DNA of 64,000 nt. It comes from Cyrtodaria siliqua. Lineage: Eukaryota; Mollusca; Bivalvia; Adapedonta; Hiatellidae. Under the pieces are notes generated by a model. That model had not been told where the DNA came from. It made no database searches and worked only from the letters and a program-made list of their open reading frames with translations. Positions 1-9,994 of this stretch are shown here, one piece after another; within the stretch, counting starts at the first letter, position 1; the number at the start of each line of letters is the position of its first letter. The DNA lies in contig JAWPHD010001209.1 of assembly GCA_037043455.1 (NCBI GenBank), forward strand, positions 186,001-250,000. The letters run 5' to 3'. Position numbers and translations under genes: made by a program.

Positions 1-1968
1 AAAGAGGAAAGCATAGTGGCGAACTGTAAAAGGGTCCACCACCAAGCATGCAGTACGTTGCAAAATGATAGGGTCGTAACCTCTTTTGATAAACTTTTTA
101 GTAAGTTTGACAAAGATAGTATGAAAGTGATCATGACCCAGAATCTTAAGTTTATAAATCACATCACCATAGAAGTCAGGTTGTGATAGTCCTTGTCGCA
201 GAAGAGTCCCTAAATTACTTTTATATTTGGAAAGAAGATCAGGGTTACGATAATACAATTTTGCAAAGGTTTTACGGAGTTTATGGTAACGGTAACCCTG
301 ATTGAGTAACTTTTTAGTTATACAAAGATTACGAATATTAAAGTCCTCAATTCGAGTACAAGCTCTAGAAAAACAAATAAGTTAAGACACATACACCGCA
401 TAAGAAGTTGCTCGGGGAACATCCCCATCCAATTGGGGATAATTAACAATGTCAAAATTAAAATCATCTCTCTTGTCATAGATTTTGCTAATTATTTTAC
501 CATTTTCAATCGAGAGATCTAAATCAAGAAAAGAAGCGTTATTATCAGATATATTAGCAGTTTATTTTGCTTATCGTTTACACTAGCCTTGAAAGTAGTG
601 CACCGAGTGATATGTGCGGAAACAACATCATTCCCAGTAGAATTAACTGGAGTATACGAATTGGTGCTGCCGAGTTCCAGAGATAAAACGTTGACGTAAT
701 GTAGGCGTCAAACACTAATTACATTATTAGCTGCTTTATCTGCAGGAACTAAAACAAATTTATTATGAAATTCCTGAATTCCCGATTTTAAATTACGAAA
801 CGAAAACCTAGGTCTCGGAGGTAGTAAATAGGGATTAGCATTATAAAAGTGAATACGTGTATATATAATTTTCGGAATTGACTTTTTCCAAGTAGAAAAT
901 GAGTTTGGGTCCTCATGTTCTCTACGACACCATTTGATACTAAAATCTTCAATGGAGTGGGCGATCTGGGCACAACAGGCATTAAAATCAATAGTTGAAG
1001 GTAATCTATATTTAGGACCTTTCGAAAACAAATGCCGAATACGTTTATCAATAATATCAAAATTACCAGTGATGACATGACCTGCTCCAGCATAGCAAAA
1101 TTTTGATGTGTTGCATTCACATTCCTTAGGAGTATTATGTACTATATCAAGGTCAGAAACTATTTTGTTGTAGTTGAAAATAATATTTCTAATAGGCTTT
1201 TTATACTTATAACAAATTACAGGACTTTCGGAATTTTTGAAATATTTTGGGATAGAATCAACTACATGAGTATCTCGAAAAATAGTAGGCATGTCAATGA
1301 AATCATTACATTTATTAATATATAGTAGTTTTAGAAAATGCCTGACGTGATCAGACTCCTTGTCAATATGGTGTCGGAGAACATGCTGTGTATAGCTTTG
1401 AACTATGGAAGCAGTGTTATACAGGGGATCTGTACGAATGAAAATGTTGTCGGCTTCCTCGTCGATCAACTTTAGTGATGAAATGGACAAAGAGGTAAGC
1501 CGTGAAAGCATAAAGTGCTTTCCAGACTGTTTAAAAATAGTATGTAAATCAGTGACAGAAATAATTACACGCGATTTACGTTTGATGTTACCATTACGCC
1601 TTAGACCATGAGACCTAGATTTACGCTTTCGAATAGAAAATATAGAAAAAATGTCAATATTAGGATCTTTAGAAATATTTCCTTCTTGATAAATATTGTC
1701 ATTAAGGCCGAGTGGATAAGGTGTCTGTAAGTTTTTCATCCACTTAAGTTCTGCAATATGTCTAGCTTTTATTTTAAATCTTTTAGTAGTATCATTATCA
1801 AAAAGTATATATTCAACCGGTTGAACAGTTACTTTACTAAAATTATGACCTGACTGACGAAAGTGTTGGTACAAGCAATTTTTTAACTTTTTAGGATTAC
1901 TTGCATTATATTTGTGTTCACGAAATCGAACTTTTAAGGATCGACCTGTTTGTCTAATACATGATAAT
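1..1968 (-). pseudogene. Naiad-type Penelope-like retroelement, internally deleted
   Basis: A retrotransposon polyprotein read on the minus strand, with a GIY-YIG endonuclease placed before the reverse transcriptase. Seen, in order: the end of a GIY-YIG domain with GRSLKVRFREHKY (about 1885-1950) and C/H residues in CLYQHFRQSGHNF; a linker with the CxC motif PKECECNTSKFCY (about 1090-1135); then VLVPADKAANNVISV (about 710-755). Known: a CxC linker after an N-terminal GIY-YIG domain is diagnostic of Naiad elements, reported as selenoprotein-encoding in clams. Below 708 the frame passes a TGA and then a junction near 557-570, after which only the thumb-side part remains (VPRATSYAVYVS, RIEDFNIRN, NQGYRYHKLRKTFAK). 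The fingers and catalytic YxDD palm are absent. A TAA replaces an expected Gln after YAVYVS, near 385. The start is truncated inside GIY-YIG near 1968 and the far end runs off the window at base 1. Confidence 0.85.
709..711 (-). other. In-frame TGA, candidate selenocysteine codon
   Basis: The minus-strand Naiad frame reads ADKAANNVISV, then TGA, then RLHYVNVLSLELGS, with clear family similarity on both sides. By recall of related elements the stop sits where a Cys is normal. Clam Naiads are known to use TGA as selenocysteine. The copy is otherwise broken, so a simple nonsense mutation remains possible. A 3' SECIS element would lie beyond base 1 and cannot be seen. Confidence 0.45.
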
Positions 1969-2189
1969 GAGGAAAGTTAAGGAAACCCTAATAAAATGGG
2001 CCAAAATGTCGATAAGCACAAAACCTTCAACGCGGTATATGAAACACACGTGTTTAAGGAAAAACTGGATCAATGAATGTCATACAATCCCTGTATGATG
2101 TAAAATAGTAATATTGATTGGATGTACGGGGAGACTTTTTACGGTCGCCACACGGCACAAACAACACTATTGTGCGATAAAAAGAAATA

Positions 2190-5090
2190 TAAAAAGTACA
2201 AGCCTTTACGAGGTAGCTCTTATTTGAATTTACCAACATAACTTGCTAAATATAAAAAATGAAAAAGATAACGAGTGCTTTAGATGGTGTTATTTGGCTT
2301 ATAAATTTCCTGTTAAAAAAGATCTTCAAAGAATAACAAGTATAAAAACCATATTGGTGATCTTGATTACAAGGGAGTAACATTTCCTGTTACAATACAA
2401 GAAATCCCCAAAAAAGAAAAAGAAAACATTTGTTTTAACATATTTGGATAGGAAAATAATCAAGTATACCCTTTGTACACTAGAAAATAAAGCAGAGGAA
2501 ACATGTGATATGCTTTGATCACCGATAAAGAAAAAAATCATTATGTATGGATAAAAAATGTTAACAGGTTAATGTTTATTCAAACATTACATACATTCAA
2601 ATAAAAAATGGTTTTGTAAAACATGCTTGCATTGCTTTAAATAAGAAAGGGTGCTAAAAGACCACAAGCCTGTTTGTCTTTCACTTAACGGAAAACAAGC
2701 AGTAGAGATGCCAAACAAAGATGAGTAGGTTTATTTTAAAAACTACGACAGGCAGCTAATGGTTCCGTTTGTTATATATGCTGATTTTGAAGCAGTAACC
2801 GAAAGTATTTCTTCAGCTTTTAAAAATCCTAAAGAATCATACACGGAAGCATACCAGCAACATACTGATTGCGGCTATGGGTATAAGGTTGTTTGTTGTT
2901 ATGATGATCAATATTCAAAACCAGTTGTAATGTACAGAGGACCAAATGCTGTTTACAAGTTTTTAGAAAAAATGATAGAGGGAAGAAAAGTGGTGCAAGA
3001 AAAATATGAATGCACATTTTAAGAAAGATTTGGTGATGTCGTCGGAAGAAGAAGCTAAATTCCAAATATCTAAACCATGTCATATTTGTGGCAATGGTTT
3101 TGTAACAACTCTCAAAAAATGCGGGTCGTACATGCAGTAGCATATGAAAACTGTATTGAAAAGTTAGAGATCATTGTCATATAACTGGAAAGTATAGGGG
3201 AAGCGCTCACGAAACATGTAATATTAATTTCAGGCTGACTAAACAAATACCTGTTGTGTTTCATAACTTCAGAGGATATGATTCTCACTTTATAATGCAA
3301 CACATCGGAAAGTTTAAACAAAACATAAATGTTATACCAAATAACATGAAAAAGTACATGGCTTTTATGTTAGGACAAAGTTTGGTGTTTATTGACAGTT
3401 TTCAGTTTATGTCTCAATCTTCAGAAAATTTAATAAAAAACATCCCCTCGTTTCAATACACCTCGCAAGAATACTTTGATGACAAGCTAGAATTAATGAA
3501 AAGAAAAGGTGTTTATCCTTATGATTACATGCACAGTTTTAAACGTTTCAAGGAAACAAAATTACCCGGTAAAATAGCTTTTATTCTCAAATTAAATGAC
3601 GAGCACATTTCAGATGCAGATTATGAGCACGCTAAATAAATATGGAAAACATTCAAGATTAAAACTATGGGAGAATACCATGGTCTGTATCTTAAGACTG
3701 ATGTACTGCTGCTTAAAAATGACTGGAATTAAGCTTGACTTAATCACTGATATTGATCAATATTTGTTTGTGGAAAAAGGATTAAGAGGTGGTACGAGTT
3801 ATATTGCAAACAGATATTCAAAGGCTAATAATAAATATATGAAAACCACTATGACAAGAAAAAAGAAAGCAAGTACATAATATACCTTGATGCTAATAAT
3901 TTGTATGTATGGGCTATATGCCAACCACTATCTACTGGTAACTTTAAGTGGGTTGATAAGTTTGAAAAAAGAAAATCAAATTACATTGTTGAGTGCGATA
4001 TCGAGTATCCCAAAAAACTGCATGACTCGCATAATGATTATCCTCTTGCTCCAGACAGTTTAAGTGGTTGTCAGACAGTTGTGAAAAATTAAAACAAAAG
4101 TTTAAATTGATTGGGACATTGCAATGTTAATAAACTTGTTACGACGTTGAAAAATAAAGAAAAGTATGTCGTGCATTTTAAAAACTTAAAATTGCATAAA
4201 AAGCTTGGATTGAAGGTAACAAAATACATCGAATACTACAGTTTGATGAATCAAAGTAGTTAAAGACATACATATACTTTAATATTGCCAAGAGAACAGC
4301 TGGTAAAAATGCTTTTGAAAAGGATTTCTTCAAACTGATGAACAATTCAGTTTTTGATAAAACTATGGAAAATTTGAGAAAAATAATTAATGTTAAATTA
4401 ACTCACGACGAGGAGGTTCTATTAAAATATGCAGCAAAACCTTCATTTATTTCTTGTAAAATGTTTAATGAAAATTTATTTGCCATAAACAGAATAAAAG
4501 AACGATTAGTTTTAAATCGTCCTTGTTATGTTGGCATGTGTATTTTAGACTTGTCAAATAATTTGATGTATGATTTTCATTACAACTATATCAAAAACAA
4601 ATATGATAAAAAAGATAAATTATTATTTACTGACACTGATTCCTTGTGCTACGAAATAAAGACGAAAGATGTGTATGTAGACTTTTACAAGGATAAAGAA
4701 CTTTTTGATAATTGTGATTATGATCCAAAAAGTAAGTTTCAATTTAATGATAATAAAAAGGTTATTGGCAAGACGAAAGTTGAAACTTGTGGTATACCTA
4801 TTGTTGAATTTGTTGGACTACGAAGTAAACTATATTCGTATATGTTAGATAATGAGGTTAGTACAAAAAAATGCAAGGCTCTTAAAATGTGTGTTGTTAA
4901 AAAAATATAACGCATGATAACTACAAACATATTTTACTCACAGCAACGGAAGCTCATCACAAGATGAAAGTTATCAGATCTAACAAACACAAGCTGAACA
5001 GTTATGTAAAACACAAAAATAGTTTGTCAGCTTATGATGATAAAAGGTACATACTAGATAATGGGCAAGATACATTGGCGTATAAGTAAA
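2190..5090 (+). pseudogene. Type-B DNA polymerase, Polinton/Maverick-like, decayed
   Basis: Remnant of a protein-primed family-B DNA polymerase spread over all three plus frames. In order: an N-terminal piece near 2190-2560, a zinc-finger-like FCKTCLHCF at about 2605, the exonuclease I signature VIYADFEA at 2770-2795, the exonuclease II region FHNFRGYDSHF at 3258-3290, DVLLLKND near 3700, polymerase motif A LDANNLY at about 3890, motif B NNSVFDKTMENLR at 4340-4380, motif C FTDTDSLCYE at 4627-4657, and a C-terminal YDDKRYILDNGQDTLAY near 5035-5085. The longest uninterrupted piece is 190 codons (4338-4910). Multiple stops and frameshifts separate the blocks, so it is not functional. No integrase, protease or capsid gene is adjacent, and no terminal repeats are visible, so it is an isolated fragment. 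An adintovirus-like or linear-plasmid-like polymerase is the alternative. Confidence 0.82.
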
Positions 5091-5182
5091 TTCCATGGTA
5101 TGTGCAACGATGATGAAGACTACTGTTCGGTTCCGTCTGACTTTGCTTAATAATTTGCAAATGTTTTAGTTATGTACAAAAA

Positions 5183-5269
5183 TTAATAGATAGTGGGGGT
5201 ATGGGTAAAGTTCTTCCTAAACGGAGTACGATTAACTAAGGTTTAATAGATAGTGGGGGTATGGGTAAA
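5183..5269 (+). repeat. Two direct copies of a 27-bp sequence
   Basis: An identical 27-bp sequence containing GATAGTGGGGGTATGGGTAAA occurs at 5183-5209 and 5243-5269, a 60-bp spacing. The surrounding 5.09-5.63 kb holds no recognisable gene. Confidence 0.8.
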
Positions 5270-5629
5270 ACTTATCCGAGCGGAGGGCGATAAAGCAGTT
5301 CGTACAGTTGTAAAGGTGTCTGATATCAAATATGCCGTCACCATGTGGTGCTTGCATTTTTGTTGAGGCAGCTGGAGACAACTGATAACTGTTTGATTGT
5401 GTGTTGCGAGGGAGGTAAACTGCTCCAGTACTCTCACTATATATACTACTCATATATATGCTGAACTTTCGGCCACCGCAATGCTGTGTTAATAAACATG
5501 TGTAGATACAATACGCGATGTTTATAAACGTCCAATGCCTTGCACAATTTTCTCATTTTGAATTGAATTACAGTACTGTATGAGCTACCAACTCAAACAT
5601 CATTCTACGCATATTCAAGTATGGCATAA

Positions 5630-5760
5630 TAGTCTAGCGTTCGCATCGCATGCGGGAGGTCGTATGTTGAAACTCCGGCCGGGTCATACTAAAGACTTGA
5701 TAAAAAAAAGTGTACTTGTAGCCCAATTCAATATTTCTTCTCTTTTAATTTCATGACAGT
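5630..5760 (+). mobile_element. tRNA-derived SINE, head portion
   Basis: The segment reads TGGCATAATAGTCTAGCG (A-box-like), then GGTCGTATGTTGAAACTCC (B-box-like), then CCGGCCGGGTCATACTAAAG. By recall this ordering matches a SINE common in bivalves and gastropods. The B box is degenerate, so a functional tRNA is excluded. The 3' end is unclear. Confidence 0.6.
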
Positions 5761-6292
5761 GGTGTGACTTCTCACTTCACGACTTCATTTCTTCATGACT
5801 TAAAACGTTATGACATTTAATTCAGGAAGTCGAAGTTTTAAGTTGGGGCAGCCCCACCCCACACACCCACCCATACCCACACCAACCCTCCACCACTCCA
5901 TTCACTGGGTTCATTCAACATAAACCTTGGCGAAGCGCTAGTATACATGTACATTTCTCAAAGAAAAGTATTTATAGCAACTAACACATCTGATTATCGG
6001 GTTGCTGAAATCAAAACTGAAAACAATAGACTTCCCGTGTCGTCTATTTTTTTTAAACTTTATAAATAACTCGGCATATGCCGCAAACCACAAATCGTAA
6101 TGCTGCTGGTATTTTCAATGTAATTTATGTCAATATTTAATTGTGTCATCGTGTTAATAAAAAACAATCTTTATAGTTATATGCAACATGTAAACAGGGC
6201 TTTAATTAGAGCCTCAGATGTAAATAACTATACGGTTTGGTTCATTTACGGTAGCACATAATCAGCAATAAATTTGTTGTTAGATACCATAT
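5761..6292. other. Gene-free spacer with C-rich tract
   Basis: No coding signal or known element is seen. A C/A-rich low-complexity tract of CCCAC-type words lies at about 5850-5905; the rest is AT-rich. Confidence 0.5.
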
Positions 6293-6405
6293 AGTTTGTT
6301 TGTTTGTATGGTGTTTTACGTCATTTTCAAAACATGTAAGGTTATATATGACGGTCGATTTTTTGGTGGAGGCAGACCACCCGCTTTTCCTGGGTAGAAC
6401 TAGAG
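6293..6405 (-). mobile_element. SINE 3' tail fragment, same family as 23,985-24,255
   Basis: Reverse-complementing 24,146-24,255 gives a close match here: both contain TTACGTCATTTT, TATATATGACGGTC, GGCAGACCA and CTGGGTAGAAC in the same order. Only the tail is present; no tRNA-like head is visible on this copy. Confidence 0.6.
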
Positions 6406-6418
6406 CACACGGCGCCCA

Positions 6419-6526
6419 CCCCCCCCCCCCCCCCACCCCACTTAAAAATTCCGGATCATACATTCCGGACCGAAGCACCCCCCCACCCCCTCTAAAAATT
6501 CCGGATCATACATTCCGGACCGAAGC
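6419..6526. repeat. Poly-C tract and 34-bp direct repeat
   Basis: A run of more than 15 C is followed by two identical 34-bp units at 6443-6476 and 6493-6526, each containing the inverted words TTCCGGATC and CATTCCGGACC. A second C-rich spacer separates them. The next few hundred bases to 6830 show no gene. Confidence 0.75.
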
Positions 6527-6839
6527 GAAGGTCCATACATTATTTGTTAAATATTACATATTTGTCTGTGATTTGTATAGGAAATACTGCGAATAGAAAA
6601 GCTATATCTACTCATTTGCTCTACTAGGAAATATCTCCCAGTACGCAACATTGCTCGGCCTTTTCCGTCAGTGACGGAAACGCCAAAAGACGTTCCGATT
6701 GTTTTACGGACGTCGTCGTCAGATTTCGCCACTACGGATGATTATGGAAATTAACGAAGAGTTCCGGTTCCACTTGTTTTGTTTGTATGACGTAACGTCG
6801 TCTTGGCGTTCTCGTGCAAATTATTGTAAAAAGGTGTGA

Positions 6840-7516
6840 ATCATTAGAAATATTATTCTAACACGACCTCCGCAGTCTTTCATATACACAAAGAAGAGAG
6901 ACAGCTGTATATACAGCTGTTTACATACAGCTGTTCCATTAATCCCCGCGTATATTTCATCCGTTGAAAGCGCCATGTTACATGACGTCACTTGGTAAAT
7001 ATACGTCATGAAGACAAACTCAACAGTAATGTTAATGAAATGTTAATTACAACAAACTTGCCATGCTCCCAAACCGTGCACACATCCGATATAAACCCAT
7101 CATATGCATCAGTACATATAAAATGAATAAGCATCTTGAACAGGTGAGAACGTTTGACGTCATACAGCGCAAGCTATATGACGTAAGCAATGACTTAATT
7201 GTTTGTCACGTGACTACTAGTGTATTGAAACGCAGAACTTCGCATACTGGGAGCCCAATGGAACAGCCTGTAAACATAGCAGCCTGATTACCTGGACCTG
7301 CCCCAACAATAGCGTAAACAATTGGATTATTGTTGATAGAATCGAAATAATAAATACGTACCTGTATTTTATCGGTGAATAAAATACAGTTAGTCGTTCG
7401 GATGCGATTAATTAAATCACTCTTGCTAACGCACTCGTTATTAAATTACTACGCATCCGAACTCCTAACTGTATTTTATTCACCGATAAAACATAGGTAC
7501 ATATTTATTATTTCTT
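6840..7516. repeat. Dispersed repeat copy 1 (mate inverted at 18,193-18,815)
   Basis: About 650 bp match the reverse complement of 18,193-18,815, with blocks such as CTTTCATATACACAAAGAAG, TTGACGTCATACAGCGCAAG and ATCGGTGAATAAAATACAG in the same relative order. It has several CRE-like GACGTCA words and no coding capacity. It is probably a non-autonomous DNA element, class unknown. This copy carries a full hairpin at one end where the mate has only one arm. Confidence 0.7.
7346..7512. repeat. Foldback hairpin, ~48-bp arms
   Basis: The left arm (AATAAATACGTACCTG onward, 7346-7393) is the reverse complement of the right arm (7465-7512, ending GGTACATATTTATTATT). The ~70-bp centre also pairs partly (CGGATGCG with CGCATCCG). 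It lies inside or at the end of the 6840-7516 dispersed repeat. Confidence 0.8.
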
Positions 7517-7550
7517 AAATAAAATATCATTTTAAATTATGTAAATATAT

Positions 7551-7748
7551 AGTTTAATAACCAGTGTTTTTGTGATACTGAAAATATCTCCCTCGGTAGA
7601 AAAATGGCCCCGATATAAGAACTCGTTCTCCGCACTCGTTCTTATATCGGGGCTATTTCTCTCGTGCTCCACACTCGTTCTTATATCGGGGCCATTTCTC
7701 TACCGTGGGAGATATTTCCCGTAACTCAAAAACACTGGTTATTAAACT
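7551..7748. mobile_element. Foldback element (MITE-like)
   Basis: A near-perfect palindrome: AGTTTAATAACCAGTG at 7551 pairs with CACTGGTTATTAAACT ending at 7748, and GGTAGAAAAATGGCCCCG pairs with CGGGGCCATTTCTCTACC. The word CACTCGTTCTTATATCGGGG occurs twice near the centre, so the loop side has been duplicated. No coding sequence is present. A further small palindrome, TAACCTG with CAGGTTA, follows near 7770-7795. Confidence 0.8.
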
Positions 7749-7999
7749 CTATTTAGTAGCATAGTGATAACCTGTAGTGTGATACAGGTTATTGTAAGAA
7801 AATGAAGGTACTATGTATATATTATTGATCGGTATATAATAAAATTAAATACCATAGAGCCTTATTTATCACATGAAGTTAACTCGGGCTCGATGGTTAT
7901 TATATACATCATCTCATCTCCCAATGAGGCTGCCGTCTCAATTAATATATTTCTATATCTTCCATCACACCCTCACGGCAAAGTTCGAGCAGGTCAAAA

Positions 8000-8410
8000 A
8001 TGAACATTCTAGATAATAATATGTGTAGCTTTTGCAATATTTTACCTGAAACCATACATCACTTGTTTTGGAAATGTGAAGTTGTAAAACAGTTTTGGTC
8101 ATATCTTGCAGAATACATTACAAATAAATGTAATATACCTTTGACCATTTGGGCAGAAACAGATATATTATTTGGAAATAATAAATTTGATATCACTTTG
8201 AGCAAAATTATCATGCAAGCCGAACTTTTTATATATCAGCAAAAGATGCAAAAGCAAAACCCATTACTAGATATCTTTAAAAAACATATTATATCTTTAT
8301 ACAAAGTGGAAAAGTGGATAGCATATAAAAAAATTAAAAGTAAAAAAAAATTGAAGCCAAGTGTTGTCGATATATGAGCATTGGTAAAATAGGACAATAA
8401 AATAGATAGA
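8000..8410 (+). pseudogene. LINE C-terminal fragment (L1/Tx1-like)
   Basis: A 125-codon open frame at 8000-8377 encodes the zinc-binding tail of a non-LTR retrotransposon: CSFCNILPETIHHLFWKC is the CxxC...H...C knuckle, followed by a basic C terminus (KKIKSKKKLKP). Nothing of the reverse transcriptase lies upstream, so this is a strongly 5'-truncated insertion, as is usual for target-primed reverse transcription. A short AATAGATAGATATAG tail follows the stop. It resembles the eroded C termini at 28,660-32,500 and 34,030-34,750, but a shared family was not tested. Confidence 0.75.
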
Positions 8411-9110
8411 TATAGACTTTTTATTAAACATGTCAAAGTTCAGGGACACCATAACAATCATCATAGTAAAACACTGTTGTCTACTTCTCAGCTTTTTACT
8501 TAAGTTTGTAATTTTTCCTGTCGTTATATATATGCTCCAGAAAATGTTTTGTATAATTGTTTCCCCACACCCATCCCCCACCGGAAAGAAAAGCAATCCA
8601 TGCATATTCCGAAGGGTTTATTATCTCAATAGCAGGATATACAAAACAATACATACAGTGAGTGTGTAGATAATGAGTTATGTGTGTACATATGTGTATA
8701 TCTGCAAAGTTGTATATACTTGAGAATATATTATGGATGCATGTATACAGATAATGGGTAGAATATTTAAACATAATATAGAATGGGAATATTTGAGAAT
8801 ATATGGACATGTGTCTATACATTACATAATACTTTTACATACATATATGTGTGTGTGTATGTGTAGATGTGTATGTAGATATGTTGATATGATATATAAA
8901 TGTGCATACGTGTGAATAAATTGATACAAATCTATACATAATAGTACATTTAAATATACTGACACATGTCAAAACATAAACCACATGATGGCGCACCACT
9001 TTGTTTGCTCTACAGTAATCTATTTTGCTAAATAATATAATTTTTACCTTCCTATACAATTATTTAAAATATTAAAGATTAAAATACTGTATACCTATGC
9101 TCAGTTAATT
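8411..9110. other. Gene-free AT-rich spacer with GT/TA-rich stretch
   Basis: No coding signal is seen. A TATGTGTGTG-rich microsatellite-like stretch lies around 8640-8920; open frames there are simple-sequence artefacts. Confidence 0.5.
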
Positions 9111-9447
9111 TTAAGGGGACACTTGGCAATCTTAATTAGTTTAAAACTCATAGTGTCCTGTTGGTCTTCAATATGACTTACATACTTTTAGTCATTAAAG
9201 TTAAGTGTTTAAATAGTTCAAGGTAGATGTAAATTGATTTTACATATTACTATATTTTGATAATAATGCATTAGTTGTATACTTGAACATTTAGATGGAA
9301 TATGGAAGAGGGTTGAAATCTCAAGTTTTTGTTTGATCCTATGCAGGTGGTTCTAAAGTCAAAATGAGCATGATGAGGCACGTTTAATAACCGAGATAAT
9401 TATTTTAATGCTTGAATGTAACTCGAGTTCGCCATGTGTCCCTTTAA
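9111..9447. mobile_element. TTAA-flanked MITE, copy A
   Basis: TTAA then GGGGACACTTGGCAATCTT starts the element and CATGTGTCCCT then TTAA ends it. The body (9115-9443) is AT-rich and non-coding. Copies B (45,281-45,606) and C (55,867-56,150) share these ends. A TTAA target duplication points to piggyBac- or Kolobok-type mobilisation, which is inference. Confidence 0.8.
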
Positions 9448-9994
9448 CAAAACAGAATAAAACGCAAGAGCTGATTAATGAGTATGACTACACCTTGTTT
9501 GCAGTATATATGTAATTGTTCTCAATATGTAAAATAAGATGTATGTGCTCTGTTTGTATATGTAATGGATACTTCAGAAAGAAAAAAAGTGCGTGTGATT
9601 TTTAGGAATAGTTATAAACTAGAATTTATGATCGATCGGTATGTACACTTTTAATTAAAAAATAAATAAAGAATTAACAATCGTGCATATAGATATGTAC
9701 TATGTGTAGATATTGTTTTCTATAATGCAGTAAGTGTTAAGACACTTACCTTATTCTCACACTATTCAACACGACTCAAATAAGAAAATAAAATAAAGGT
9801 ACATACGAAAAAGTATTTCTAATTGAATAGTCTATACATTTGTGATGCATTTTTCTGACATAAAAAAAAATAACACACTGAATTCTTTTGTTTTTTAAAA
9901 CGAATGCGTATAATCAGTGTACACAAACACACTTATGTTTAAGCAAACAAATACCAATACGATGTCTTTACAAAATAGCTTATTTCTCATCTAA
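9448..9994. other. Gene-free AT-rich spacer
   Basis: AT-rich with no codon bias, knuckle motif or inverted repeat that I can support. It ends at a TATC microsatellite (about 10,003-10,020) that forms the tail of the next LINE. Confidence 0.5.
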
